Assembly: GCF_014634745.1 (NCBI RefSeq)
Contig: NZ_BMBP01000001.1
Span: forward strand, 310,001 to 374,000
Origin: Leuconostoc pseudomesenteroides KCTC 3652
GTDB taxonomy: Bacteria > Bacillota > Bacilli > Lactobacillales > Lactobacillaceae
DNA: 64,000 nt
Reading direction: 5' to 3'
Shown: positions 36,270 through 45,677 of the stretch, in pieces
Numbering within the stretch: position 1 is the stretch's first letter
Layout: each line of letters opens with the position of its first letter
Notes under the pieces: model-generated
What the model was told of the DNA's origin: nothing
The model's database searches: none
The model's input: the letters and a program-made list of their open reading frames with translations, nothing else
Program-made: the position numbers and the translations under genes

Positions 36270-36525
36270 CCTGCACAAATATTTAACTATTTGTACAGGG
36301 ACGACATGTCGTGGTACCACCCATTTTTGTGGGTATTCCCACCTTAATTCACAACAAAAATTGTTGCTAACATACGATAACGGTGCATCCGGTCTAATCA
36401 GCTTGCACCGATTGACGTGTATGATGAGTTCATCTTCGCACTATTAATTTGACGACTTTCACCAGACGTCGCTCGCTTTGCAAATTAATCGCACTACTCT
36501 TCTCAACACTTTTTGATATGAGTTG
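36270..36525 (-). promoter_or_regulatory. T-box riboswitch upstream of the GAF gene, probably methionine-type
   Basis: T-box element ATGGGTGGTACCACGA (minus strand, 36309-36324) and a terminator with 12 bp arms (36270-36281 and 36288-36299, one G-T pair) followed by TTTTTTT. Stem I is visible: a 9 bp helix ATTAATTTG/CAAATTAAT with a specifier loop on its 3' side reading GCGAAGATGAACTC. ATG followed by A is a plausible specifier and fits a methionine-related enzyme; GAT and AAC cannot be excluded. Confidence 0.88.
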
Positions 36526-36531
36526 TCCATA

Positions 36532-36560
36532 ATTCTACACTGATTATAAATAAGTGTCAA
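36532..36560 (-). promoter_or_regulatory. Promoter of the GAF gene T-box transcript
   Basis: -35 TTGACA (36555-36560), 17 bases, -10 TAGAAT (36532-36537). The best match to the sigma-A consensus in this part of the window. It starts 5 bases beyond the acpP stop. Confidence 0.85.
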
Positions 36561-36564
36561 CAAA

Positions 36565-36813
36565 TTAATGTTGATGGGCCACGATGTAATCAACAGTTTG
36601 TTGTAATGTCACCAAATTTTCCGCATCTTCATCAGAAATTTCAACATTGAACATGTCTTCAACTTCCAATACTAACTCAACAAAATCAATTGAATCAGCG
36701 TCAATATCCGTCAAAAAATTAAGATTAGGTGTAATCGTATCGCGTTTCACATTGAAGCGCTCTGCAATCTCATCCGCCAACATATTATAAATTGTTTCTT
36801 TTTCTATTGCCAT
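36565..36813 (-). CDS. acpP: Acyl carrier protein
   Basis: 82 residues, carries acyl chains on a 4'-phosphopantetheine arm. The attachment serine is in DADSIDFVELVLEVEDMF (usually DSLD). Follows plsX by 50 bases and recG, the usual recG-plsX-acpP order. Confidence 0.95.
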   Translation of the reverse strand: MAIEKETIYNMLADEIAERFNVKRDTITPNLNFLTDIDADSIDFVELVLEVEDMFNVEISDEDAENLVTLQQTVDYIVAHQH

Positions 36814-36863
36814 TAGAGTCTATTCTCCAGAATTTATATGTTAAAAACTAATTGTAACACAAA

Positions 36864-37910
36864 TCATGCATTTTCTTCGTTTTGCAGTGCTTGCTTAGCT
36901 GCTTTTAAATCATCAGCATGCTCAGCAACAAATGTCTGAGTATCCCCAACCAAGTTATTCTCAATCATAATTTTAATTTGGCCCATTGTATTAGCAACAG
37001 CATTTGCTTTTGCGGAACCGTGTGTTTTGACAACTGGGGCATTAACACCCAAAATCACCGCGCCACCGGCTTCATTATAATCCAATTTCTTTTGAATTGT
37101 TTTAAAAGCTGGCTTTAGCAAAGCACCACCGATCTTCCCCGACAAACCTGAGGCCATGATAGCTGCTTTAATTTGTTTCAACATCATCAGTGCAGTACCT
37201 TCAGTGGCCTTAAGCGCTGCATTACCGGAAAATCCATCAGCAACAACCACATCAGCCGTCCCAGCTAATAGCTCACGAGCCTCAATGTTACCGACAAAAT
37301 TAAAAGCATGCGAATTTTTCATCAATTGATGTGCCACTTTATGCACCTCATCGCCCTTATCCTCTTCAGCACCATTATTGAGCAACCGCACACGCGCATT
37401 CTCAATATTTAAAACGTGGGATGCGTAAAAACTACCTAAAATACCATATTGATATAAATGAACCGGCTTATTTTCAGCATTTGCACCCAAGTCCATGAAT
37501 ACAAATTGATCATGTGGCCCTTCAAAACTTGGCAAAGCAGTTGCCAAGGCGGGACGATCGACGCCTTTAATTCGGCCAACTAAAAAGATAGCACTAGACA
37601 ACAAGGCACCCGTATTTCCCGCGCTAAACAAAGCATCTGCTTCACCCGCTTTTACAGCATTTGCTGCACGGACCATTGATGAGTCCTTCTTTCGGCGCAT
37701 TGCTTTAACAGGTTCTTCTCCCATTTCAATCACTTCAGTTGTTGGCACCAAATTAATACGTGTCCAATCCTTTACTAAAGGTTTTACCTGATCTGCTGTC
37801 CCGTATAATTGAAATTCAATTTCTTGGTAGCGATCACGTGCCAGTTCGACACCTTTAACAATTTCTAATGGGGCAAAATCGCCGCCCATTGCATCAATAG
37901 CAATTTTCAT
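36864..37910 (-). CDS. plsX: Phosphate acyltransferase PlsX
   Basis: Makes acyl-phosphate from acyl-ACP, the first step of phosphatidic acid synthesis in Gram-positives. 348 residues; opens MKIAIDAMGGDFAP and contains ALFSAGNTGALLSS, RPALATALPS and VVADGFSGNAALK, all typical. Spacing to acpP is 50 bases. Confidence 0.96.
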   Translation of the reverse strand: MKIAIDAMGGDFAPLEIVKGVELARDRYQEIEFQLYGTADQVKPLVKDWTRINLVPTTEVIEMGEEPVKAMRRKKDSSMVRAANAVKAGEADALFSAGNTGALLSSAIFLVGRIKGVDRPALATALPSFEGPHDQFVFMDLGANAENKPVHLYQYGILGSFYASHVLNIENARVRLLNNGAEEDKGDEVHKVAHQLMKNSHAFNFVGNIEARELLAGTADVVVADGFSGNAALKATEGTALMMLKQIKAAIMASGLSGKIGGALLKPAFKTIQKKLDYNEAGGAVILGVNAPVVKTHGSAKANAVANTMGQIKIMIENNLVGDTQTFVAEHADDLKAAKQALQNEENA

Positions 37911-37994
37911 GTATCCATCTCTTTCCGTACATCATTTATTTCTATAAATATAGTTCATTTTAACATTGTTTTGCTTTAACCGCTGGTAATGGCT

Positions 37995-40025
37995 CTAATC
38001 AAAATGTCGATAACGGGCCATTGTTCGTGACAAATAGGCCACTAAAGCTTGATTTTCTGGACGATCATCCCATTTTTTTTGACTAACTAAGTCAATTGCC
38101 TCTTGTTGCGCAATCGTCATCATGGTCAAATCTTTAACGGGATCACCAACCATGAATTCTGGCACACCGGCTTGCTTAGTACCTAAAATATCACCAGAGC
38201 CACGTAGTTCTAAATCTTTTTGTGCCAAAACAAAACCGTCAGTTGTTGACACCATAGCATCTAGACGGGCACGACCATAATCAGTTTTTGGATCGGCTAC
38301 CAAAATAGCATAAGACTGACGAGAACCACGCCCAACACGACCTCTTAATTGGTGCAATTGCGCCAAACCAAATCTGTCCGCGTCCATAATCAACATAATA
38401 CTAGCATTGGGTACATCAACACCGACTTCAATCACTGTGGTAGCAACTAAAATTTGAATGCGGTTGGCTTTAAAATCTGCCATTAAACTTTTTTTCTCAT
38501 CGTTTGACAAACGGCCATGCAAAAGTCCAACCTGACTGTCTGGAAATTCAAGTTGCATCGCTTCATACATTGCTTGCGCATTTTGGACATCTAATGCTTC
38601 AGATTCCTCAATTAACGGTGTGACAACATATACTTGCGCACCGTCTTCTAGTTCATGGCGAACAAAACGTAGGGTTTGATCCAGTTGACTATGACTAATT
38701 TTGCGCGTTTGAATTATTTTTCGACCAGCGGGTAATTGATCAATAACTGATACATCCATCTCACCATACGCAGTGATAGCTAACGTACGTGGAATTGGCG
38801 TCGCCGTCATAGCCAAAATGTCAGGATTAACCCCATTTTCACGTAGTTTTGCGCGTTGATTAACACCAAAACGGTGTTGCTCATCAATGACCGCCAGACC
38901 CAAGTGATGAAACGCCACGTCAGGTTGAAGTAAGGCATGTGTGCCAACTAAAATATCAATATCACCATGAGCTAAGTCTTCCAATAATTGCCGCCGTTGT
39001 GCGACTTTGAGGCCACTCGTTAATAATTCGACACGTACAGACAAACCAGCTTGATCAAACATATTAGCCAAATTAATTGCATGTTGTTGCGCTAAAATTT
39101 CAGTTGGCGCCATCATAGCTGCCTGCATGCCAGCAGTAATAACTGCATACATTGCCATCGCGGCCACAACTGTTTTACCAGAACCAACATCCCCTTGCAG
39201 CAATCGGTTCATGTGGCGTGGTCTTTTTTGATCTTGCAAAATTTCTTGTATCACTTTTTTTTGTGCAGCCGTTAACGTGAATGGCAAGCTATTTTCAAAA
39301 GTTACCAAGGCAGTTTGATCATAAGCGACACCCTCACCAGCAAAATTTTGATCAGCCAGCTTCAGCAGCTGCAATCGCATTTGGAAAACAAAAAATTCTT
39401 CAAAGGCAGCGCTACGTCTTGCAGATTTAGCATGATCAGCATCACTTGGAAAGTGCATGTTTTCAATCTGTGTATTACGATCTAGGAGGCGATATTTATC
39501 ACGCAGCCCTTTAGGCACTAATGAATCAACATGTCCGCGTACCTCAGACCAAGCTAGTTCAATCAAATGACGTATCGTTTTAGCACTAATTTGCTTCGTT
39601 GCAGGATAAATCGGCGACAAGGCGTCTATCGTGGCTTGAATCATTTTGATACCCGTCAAACCGGCTTTAGCAGCATCATACGTACCATAAACCGCCACCT
39701 CTTGGCCGACTTCAACATTTTGTGCAACCCAAGGCTGGTTAAAAAAAGACACCCGGACATTGTCATGGTCTATTAATAATCCGAAGCGCGTTTGCGAGCG
39801 TTTGCCAAAACGATTAACAATTGGTGGTGTGCTGACAATACCTTTAAAGGTCACTTTATCCCCATCTAGCGTCTCAGATGGCAACCGTTCACCAAGATCT
39901 TCGTAGCGAAATGGAAAATAATCGATCAAATCTTCAATTGTAAATATATCAATGTCATGGAGCGCAGTCAGGCGTTTTGGTCCCACACCGGGCAAAACAT
40001 CAACATTATCAGTTAAAGTTATCAT
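37995..40025 (-). CDS. recG: ATP-dependent DNA helicase RecG
   Basis: Remodels stalled forks and Holliday junctions. 676 residues with the wedge domain at the N-terminus (GVGPKRLTALHDIDIFTIEDLIDYFPFRYED), Walker A GDVGSGKTVVA, DEQHRFG, MTATPIPRTLA, GRVGRGSRQSY and the C-terminal TRG region. Upstream of plsX. Confidence 0.97.
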   Translation of the reverse strand: MITLTDNVDVLPGVGPKRLTALHDIDIFTIEDLIDYFPFRYEDLGERLPSETLDGDKVTFKGIVSTPPIVNRFGKRSQTRFGLLIDHDNVRVSFFNQPWVAQNVEVGQEVAVYGTYDAAKAGLTGIKMIQATIDALSPIYPATKQISAKTIRHLIELAWSEVRGHVDSLVPKGLRDKYRLLDRNTQIENMHFPSDADHAKSARRSAAFEEFFVFQMRLQLLKLADQNFAGEGVAYDQTALVTFENSLPFTLTAAQKKVIQEILQDQKRPRHMNRLLQGDVGSGKTVVAAMAMYAVITAGMQAAMMAPTEILAQQHAINLANMFDQAGLSVRVELLTSGLKVAQRRQLLEDLAHGDIDILVGTHALLQPDVAFHHLGLAVIDEQHRFGVNQRAKLRENGVNPDILAMTATPIPRTLAITAYGEMDVSVIDQLPAGRKIIQTRKISHSQLDQTLRFVRHELEDGAQVYVVTPLIEESEALDVQNAQAMYEAMQLEFPDSQVGLLHGRLSNDEKKSLMADFKANRIQILVATTVIEVGVDVPNASIMLIMDADRFGLAQLHQLRGRVGRGSRQSYAILVADPKTDYGRARLDAMVSTTDGFVLAQKDLELRGSGDILGTKQAGVPEFMVGDPVKDLTMMTIAQQEAIDLVSQKKWDDRPENQALVAYLSRTMARYRHFD

Positions 40026-40051
40026 TTGCTATTTATTATATCATAAGAAAA

Positions 40052-40069
40052 AACGCCTATTAAGGCGTT
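40052..40069 (-). terminator. Terminator after tRNA-Cys
   Basis: Minus-strand AACGCCT-taat-AGGCGTT then TTTTC; lies between the tRNA and recG. Confidence 0.8.
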
Positions 40070-40074
40070 CCAGA

Positions 40075-40145
40075 AGGTAGTAACCGGAGTCGAACCGGCG
40101 ATGACGGTTTTGCAGACCGTTGCCTTACCACTTGGCTATACTACC
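40075..40145 (-). tRNA. tRNA-Cys (anticodon GCA)
   Basis: 71-base cloverleaf read by eye: acceptor GGTAGTA/TACTACC with discriminator T, anticodon stem CGGT(T)/ACCG enclosing a loop with GCA, T-arm GCCGGTTCGAATCCGGT. CCA is not encoded. A terminator follows, so it is a single tRNA gene. Confidence 0.96.
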
Positions 40146-40216
40146 ATTTCGCGCTATCAATAAAATAACACCGCTTTTAATTATATAGAAAAAGTTATCA
40201 AATTACAAACGTTTCG

Positions 40217-40603
40217 TTATTTTTCGATAACCTCTCCGTTGACAATCTTGAATGTGCTATCAACACTACCGTCAGCGAGCCATACTGGCGTCTTGGTTTT
40301 GGGGTCCCACCAGCCCTTTATGCCTAAACGATCATCCAAAACTAAGTCGGTGCCATAAGGCAAATCTAGAATATTTTGCAATGAAGGTTCAATTGCTAAT
40401 GCCGTTTCAATAATCAAGGGCATAAAATTGTCAGGTTGATCATTCCAAGCTTCCGTATCGTTGTCGGCAAACAAAAACCAGCCAGAATCCTGCGGTGTCG
40501 TAGGGGCTAATTCCCTGTATACCCAACGTAAACGACCTGTGCCATCAAGCAAATGTTTTGAAGCCAGCACAACGGCCTCCGGTTGATTAAATACTGAACG
40601 CAT
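40217..40603 (-). CDS. DUF2185/Imm33-like protein, unknown
   Basis: 128 residues, with the DUF2185-like pattern: a short strand with a lysine (VVLASKHLLDGTGRLRWVYRE), then DSGWFLFADNDTEAWNDQPDNFMPL. The family includes polymorphic-toxin immunity proteins, but no toxin gene is near. Identification is from the pattern only. GGAGG lies upstream. Confidence 0.65.
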   Translation of the reverse strand: MRSVFNQPEAVVLASKHLLDGTGRLRWVYRELAPTTPQDSGWFLFADNDTEAWNDQPDNFMPLIIETALAIEPSLQNILDLPYGTDLVLDDRLGIKGWWDPKTKTPVWLADGSVDSTFKIVNGEVIEK

Positions 40604-40675
40604 AACTGTTTATGTACGTTAGAACGCACTTTCCTCCTCAAAATAAAAATAAAATTCGTGATCACAATATCATAA

Positions 40676-40978
40676 CTAACCAACACGATTTTCTAATAAA
40701 ATAGCTTGTAAATCTTGCTCTATCTCAGGTGTTTTAACCCATTCTTCCCAGCCATCATACTCTAACGGTAATAATTGATAATGGGCATTAATATAAGCAG
40801 TGACTTTTTCAACATTGGTTGATTTTGGAATATTCATTTTTAAAATGCGAACTTCTTTAATATAGCCATGTTCTGCTGCATACTCTGCACGCCCATTTTG
40901 AGAAATATTTCCTAATTCAAAATAAACGGACCCATCATTTCGCGTGATTTGTTCAATTAAATCAAATGTTTCGTTCAC
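40676..40978 (-). CDS. Hypothetical cytosolic protein
   Basis: 100 residues, soluble and acidic, with no motif I recognise (YAAEHGYIKEVRILKMNIP is the best conserved-looking stretch). Its ATG overlaps the end of the YibE/F-like gene by 4 bases, so it belongs to the dnaB-dnaI-yibE/F operon. Confidence 0.7.
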   Translation of the reverse strand: MNETFDLIEQITRNDGSVYFELGNISQNGRAEYAAEHGYIKEVRILKMNIPKSTNVEKVTAYINAHYQLLPLEYDGWEEWVKTPEIEQDLQAILLENRVG

Positions 40979-41742
40979 TTTATACCTACCTTTTTATGTT
41001 TCACAAACTGTCTCACAACCAACCAGCTAGCCACCCAAATACTAAGTAAAATACCCAGCATGCCTAAAAGCATGGTCACAACTTCCATCATGAGGACTTT
41101 GGCATTCATAAACATTGCTAACGAATATTTTAACCGAATAAACCAAATTAGCAATGGCAAATTAGCCCCCAACACCCCGAAAAATAGTGTGTTGATAGCA
41201 GTACCTAGAATTTGCCCACCAATGATACGCGAATGCGCATACAAACTATTACTGGTCATATCTGGCGTTCTGTCAATCACCTCATTCAAATCAGCAATAA
41301 TCGCCATTGCTGCTTCTGCTACAGCGCCTAGTAGTGAAATAACCATCACAACCATCGCCACATGACTAAATGACAAACCAACATTGAGCGATAGCCCTTC
41401 TAACTCTTCTGAATTTTCAGTTGAAAAGCCTTGAAACTGACCAAAATGTTGTGCCACAATAGCAATAATCATCAGAATAGCTACAACAATGAGACTTGTT
41501 TGAAAAGCTGTATTCGCCACAGCTTGATTATCCGATCCCAAATAAATCGCAATCGCTAAAATGACAATGCTGATAACAGCAGTCACAATATAGGGATTAA
41601 ACTGCCAGTTAATCAAAATCATTAAAATAAAAATAACAATAAAATTAATTAACAATCCAAAAAACACTTTGAGTCCTTGATTACCACCGACAAAAATCAT
41701 TAACATAAACAGTATTAAAATCAATAATCCAATTGCGTTCAT
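40975..41742 (-). CDS. YibE/F family membrane protein, shorter paralogue
   Basis: 255 residues with about seven helices, matching the YibE/F family (pattern GAVAEAAMAIIADLNEVIDRTPDM). Overlaps the larger paralogue by 4 bases. Function unknown. Confidence 0.82.
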   Translation of the reverse strand: MNAIGLLILILFMLMIFVGGNQGLKVFFGLLINFIVIFILMILINWQFNPYIVTAVISIVILAIAIYLGSDNQAVANTAFQTSLIVVAILMIIAIVAQHFGQFQGFSTENSEELEGLSLNVGLSFSHVAMVVMVISLLGAVAEAAMAIIADLNEVIDRTPDMTSNSLYAHSRIIGGQILGTAINTLFFGVLGANLPLLIWFIRLKYSLAMFMNAKVLMMEVVTMLLGMLGILLSIWVASWLVVRQFVKHKKVGIK

Positions 41743-42824
41743 GGTTTCACCACCTGTTGATGTTTAACAATTAGAGCAACTAGCGCACTCGTTACCGGAA
41801 CTGCAATCACAATACCAATACCAGAAACAACCGTTTGTAAAATACCTAGATTCATAATTTGGTCTAAAATATATGGCCAATTATTGCCATTTCGCAACAT
41901 TAGAAAGACCATTGGCATGGTTTCAGCAATAAAAATCATGAATAACACGTTGACTAACGTCCCCATAATATCACGACCAACATTCATGCCAGCGTGCCAA
42001 TAATCTTTGAAATGATGAGCAATTTTTTCACGTCGCATGCCAAATAGCGCTGCCACAATATCAGCTGACTCATCCATAACAGCACCCAAAACACCAATGA
42101 TAGTTTGTGCAATAAACAAAGTCGTTGGCACTTGCGTCACATAAGACATGGTTTCAAAATGGACGCCTTCATTGGCCGTCACCTTCAATGACACTAACAT
42201 TAATATCATCGCTAATAGCGTTGCTAATAATGTCGACGCCAAAGTTACCGCCATTTGCAATGTTCTGCCAAGTACCAGTGCTAAACTTGAAAAAGCCACT
42301 AGCACAGCTAAAATAACAAAAATTAATAATACATTAGCATTTTTAACGTTAATATCAATTACTAAAGCAACAACAAATAAAATAATATTGATAATCAAAC
42401 TTAATAACAACCAGCCGGTGGCACGCCATTTAACAAACAACAATAATAATGAAACTAACAGAACAAGTAACACACCAATTGTTGCATCACGTTTTAGCGA
42501 TAAAATTCTGAGTTGCCTAGTACCATCAAGCAATAACTGATCACCGACATGATAACGATGCGTAACGGTTTGTGAATCAGTATATTGATTGGACAACGTC
42601 ACTGTTCTATTGCGATTCAATAACTTGATTGTTAACCGCTGCGAATATACTTTGTCAGTATTCCCATGTTCGTCAGTCGTTTTTTGCGTCAATCGGGCTG
42701 TTTCATGAACGACCTGACCAACAGGTTGTTGATAAATAACAGCATCATGACGCAACAGCACCCATGTTAAAACTAATGCACCAAGCACCAACCAATATTT
42801 TTTTGTCTTTTGAAAGAAAATCAA
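41739..42824 (-). CDS. YibE/F family membrane protein, longer paralogue
   Basis: 361 residues: one N-terminal helix, a soluble beta-rich extracytoplasmic domain (30-115), then seven helices with the YibE/F core GVLGAVMDESADIVAALFGM. The two YibE/F genes together look like a two-subunit membrane complex; no known substrate. Overlaps dnaI by 4 bases. Confidence 0.85.
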   Translation of the reverse strand: MIFFQKTKKYWLVLGALVLTWVLLRHDAVIYQQPVGQVVHETARLTQKTTDEHGNTDKVYSQRLTIKLLNRNRTVTLSNQYTDSQTVTHRYHVGDQLLLDGTRQLRILSLKRDATIGVLLVLLVSLLLLFVKWRATGWLLLSLIINIILFVVALVIDINVKNANVLLIFVILAVLVAFSSLALVLGRTLQMAVTLASTLLATLLAMILMLVSLKVTANEGVHFETMSYVTQVPTTLFIAQTIIGVLGAVMDESADIVAALFGMRREKIAHHFKDYWHAGMNVGRDIMGTLVNVLFMIFIAETMPMVFLMLRNGNNWPYILDQIMNLGILQTVVSGIGIVIAVPVTSALVALIVKHQQVVKP

Positions 42825-43741
42825 ATGTCTAACCGCCGATTTTTACCCGTCATCTGAACAGGCTTTGCTAAATATTTTATACGCTGCATGAGTCGTGCTG
42901 ATTTGACAGGCTCAACACCATCTTTTGTCTGGGCTAAATAGCTTTCCAAGCCAATCATATCAAAATTAGAAGTAAAGAATGTGGTCAATTCGTTTTGCAT
43001 ACGATACTCTAAGATAATGCCAAGAATGGCGTCACGACTCCATGAGGTCAACGTGTCAGCCCCAATGTCATCCAAGATTAAATTAGAAACCGTTTTTGCC
43101 TTAGTTAGTAATTCGTCGAGTGATTCATCTTTGTGGTCAAAAGTGCCTTTTAAATCACTGATAAAAGACGGAAAATGTAGTAACATCACCTCTATATTAT
43201 TGGCAGCAAGCGCATTAGCTAACGCCCCCATCAAGTAAGTTTTCCCAATACCAAAATCACCAGATAAATACAGTCCTTGAATAAAATCTGTTTTTCCACT
43301 AATCTTTTGTGACAAGATGTCCACAACTTCAGCCAGCGCTGTCATGCGCCCATTATCTTGAATGAGTGTCTGTAAGTCAGCGTCTTGAATAGCCTTTGGC
43401 ATCTTGTATGCAGTTAACTTGCGACGCTGCATCAATTGTTGCCGCGTGTTTTCATCAGCAACATAATGTACTAACGGATAGCCTTTTTCAATTGTGAGTT
43501 GTGGATAATAGCCAGGATAAAGCGTTTTTTCCCCAGCCGCGATCTTATTTTTTTGCTGAATAAACTCATATAAGTCACCCATCTTGAGTTGAAAAGCATC
43601 TGATTTCAAATCATTTTGATGAGCATTCCAAAAAGTGCGAATGTCATCATCTTGACCGATAGACTCGATTATTTCAGCTAAGTTCGCCTTGTTAGCGTAT
43701 TGTTTTTGAAATTGTTGCAGGACTTCTGATAAATTTTGCAT
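42821..43741 (-). CDS. dnaI: Primosomal protein DnaI (helicase loader)
   Basis: AAA+ ATPase that loads replicative helicase. 306 residues, with N-terminal DnaI domain and Walker A GDFGIGKTYLMGAL, Walker B LILDDIG, FTSNF and the arginine-rich RLMQRIKYLAKPV. Directly downstream of dnaB. Confidence 0.95.
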   Translation of the reverse strand: MQNLSEVLQQFQKQYANKANLAEIIESIGQDDDIRTFWNAHQNDLKSDAFQLKMGDLYEFIQQKNKIAAGEKTLYPGYYPQLTIEKGYPLVHYVADENTRQQLMQRRKLTAYKMPKAIQDADLQTLIQDNGRMTALAEVVDILSQKISGKTDFIQGLYLSGDFGIGKTYLMGALANALAANNIEVMLLHFPSFISDLKGTFDHKDESLDELLTKAKTVSNLILDDIGADTLTSWSRDAILGIILEYRMQNELTTFFTSNFDMIGLESYLAQTKDGVEPVKSARLMQRIKYLAKPVQMTGKNRRLDI

Positions 43742-43742
43742 A

Positions 43743-45050
43743 TTAGTTTTTCGTCTTTATATTCTTTAATTTAGCCAAAGCTGCGGCTACATCTTGTTCC
43801 GACTTCTGTGGTGTTGTAGTCTCAGAACCACTCGCTAATTTAGGTTCAATACGTTTATTTTGACGTTTTGTCGCACGTGGATTATTAGTTTTAACAGCAG
43901 GCTGATACTTGTCAATGGCATCAAGTGCATTCTCCGCTGAATCAACTTTTAATTGCAGCCATGAATTAGCAATTGTTTCGGCAGTGTCAACATTCACCGT
44001 GTCACGATTGCGTTTGACCAACTCATACCAAACAAGCATGTTCACAACTTCAGCTTTTAAACGAATATCTCTGATCATCTTGTTGATAAAATAATATTCA
44101 TTTCTCGTTACAAAGCCGCCGCCTTTTTTAAACTTAATGTCCTCAATGAAGGCGTTGGGAGCCAATGTCTGCGCATCTCGTATCAGTTGTAACATTTCTT
44201 GAGAGCGTTTTGTAGTAGCAGCAACTGGATGAACCAATTCATCATTGAACAATTCTGGCTTTTTGGTCACGCGACGTGAGTGAAGTATTTCTTGTAGTCG
44301 TTTTTCATCTAAATCATGCGTATCCAGCGTCATGGCTTGCGTCACGTAACCAGCCAACGTTGTTTCATTCAAACCATAGATAACGTGAGTCGCTGCAATA
44401 AAATCGCGATGTTTCGCCAATTGCGACGTTGTCGTACCGCGTACTAATTGAGAAAAGGCATCAAAATCAAAAGTGTCTTTTGCTTCCGGCAATGTTGGTG
44501 TTTCTGCAGCTGGCATGCTGGGTAAAACAGTGTTTGCTGTTGGCTTAAATACCTGTAAGAAATGTGCCGAAATATTATCCCCTTTGATAACAGGTTGTCC
44601 GTGGTGCCCATATCGTTCTTGTAAAGTGACAAAACGCGCTTCACCAACAAATTTAAAAAGCAATCCTGCCAACAATTGTTCCTGAAAGAATGCTGTCGCA
44701 TCAAGTGGTGGAAACATTTGATAGGTGTATATTTCACCTAAGCTATCTTCAGTAAAATAAGTTTTGATGAGACCAACCGCCTCTAAACGGCGCCTCACTT
44801 TGACAAAATCGGGCAAGCTCATGTTAAGACTGTCAAGAACAAAATTATGATCTTCACGGTGATGCAATTGCGTATTGTAAGGTACTTCATTTACCAATAA
44901 GTGATATAAAGCATAACCCGTGGCACCTATAAACGGCGTATAAAGATTGAAAGTACGATCTAAATCAGCAGAAGTAACCGGTGCTTGAGATTGGACGAAG
45001 ACACCTGCTTTTGCATGAAATTCAATTTTTCCATCAGTTGGTGTTGTCAT
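43743..45050 (-). CDS. dnaB: Replication initiation and membrane attachment protein DnaB
   Basis: DnaB/DnaD family primosome protein of Gram-positives (not the helicase). About 435 residues: an N-terminal winged-helix domain (DLDRTFNLYTPFIGATGYALYHLLV), and a C-terminal DnaD-like region with YYFINKMIRDIRLKAEVVNMLV. The start at 45050 (MTTPTDGK) was preferred over TTG at 45059. It overlaps the coaE stop. No nrdR gene stands in the usual place between coaE and dnaB. Confidence 0.93.
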   Translation of the reverse strand: MTTPTDGKIEFHAKAGVFVQSQAPVTSADLDRTFNLYTPFIGATGYALYHLLVNEVPYNTQLHHREDHNFVLDSLNMSLPDFVKVRRRLEAVGLIKTYFTEDSLGEIYTYQMFPPLDATAFFQEQLLAGLLFKFVGEARFVTLQERYGHHGQPVIKGDNISAHFLQVFKPTANTVLPSMPAAETPTLPEAKDTFDFDAFSQLVRGTTTSQLAKHRDFIAATHVIYGLNETTLAGYVTQAMTLDTHDLDEKRLQEILHSRRVTKKPELFNDELVHPVAATTKRSQEMLQLIRDAQTLAPNAFIEDIKFKKGGGFVTRNEYYFINKMIRDIRLKAEVVNMLVWYELVKRNRDTVNVDTAETIANSWLQLKVDSAENALDAIDKYQPAVKTNNPRATKRQNKRIEPKLASGSETTTPQKSEQDVAAALAKLKNIKTKN

Positions 45051-45654
45051 TGGCAGCAATTTCCTTTAAATTTTCTATCAAAGCGGCCACTTGTTGTGTC
45101 AGTGATTTTTGATCTTGATTATTGTCGATAACATAATCAGCTTGAGCTACTTTATCTTTGAGTGGCAGCTGCGACCGGATGCGATTACGCGCTTGTGAAT
45201 CAGATAGCTGGTTGCGTAGTTTCAATCGTTCGAGCTGAGTTGCCTCATCAGTTGTAACCACAATAATTTTATCTATTTTACCATCTTTTTCGTAATTTCT
45301 TTCAAATAACAATGGTACATCCAAAATTAAAATTGGCACTTGTTGCATACGCCAAAAGTTAATTTTGTCCGCCATTGCTCGGCTAATAGCTGGTTGCATA
45401 ATATCATTTAAACGTGCTAGTTCTTGACGATTTGAGAAAACGATATCACCCAATCGCCGACGATTTAGGACACCATTATCAATGACGCTTGGTCCAAAAG
45501 CCAATTTGATTTTCTCAAGTGTCGTTGTGCCAGGTTCAACAACTTCACGAGCAACCACATCTGCATCAACAATTGGTAGCCCTGCATCCCGCAGCATACC
45601 ACTAACCGTTGATTTACCTGTTGCAATCCCACCTGTCAATCCTACTAAAAGCAT
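45034..45654 (-). CDS. coaE: Dephospho-CoA kinase
   Basis: Last step of coenzyme A synthesis. 206 residues; Walker A GLTGGIATGKST, DADVVAREVVEPG, LDVPLLFE, and RNQLSDSQARNRIRSQ. Overlaps dnaB slightly and follows mutM by 23 bases. Confidence 0.95.
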   Translation of the reverse strand: MLLVGLTGGIATGKSTVSGMLRDAGLPIVDADVVAREVVEPGTTTLEKIKLAFGPSVIDNGVLNRRRLGDIVFSNRQELARLNDIMQPAISRAMADKINFWRMQQVPILILDVPLLFERNYEKDGKIDKIIVVTTDEATQLERLKLRNQLSDSQARNRIRSQLPLKDKVAQADYVIDNNQDQKSLTQQVAALIENLKEIAANDNTN

Positions 45655-45677
45655 GCTATTACCTCTTAACTACCTTA

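Noticed and set aside
40217-40603. Immunity protein of a polymorphic toxin system
   Set aside because: DUF2185/Imm33 similarity is only a pattern and no toxin gene is present near.
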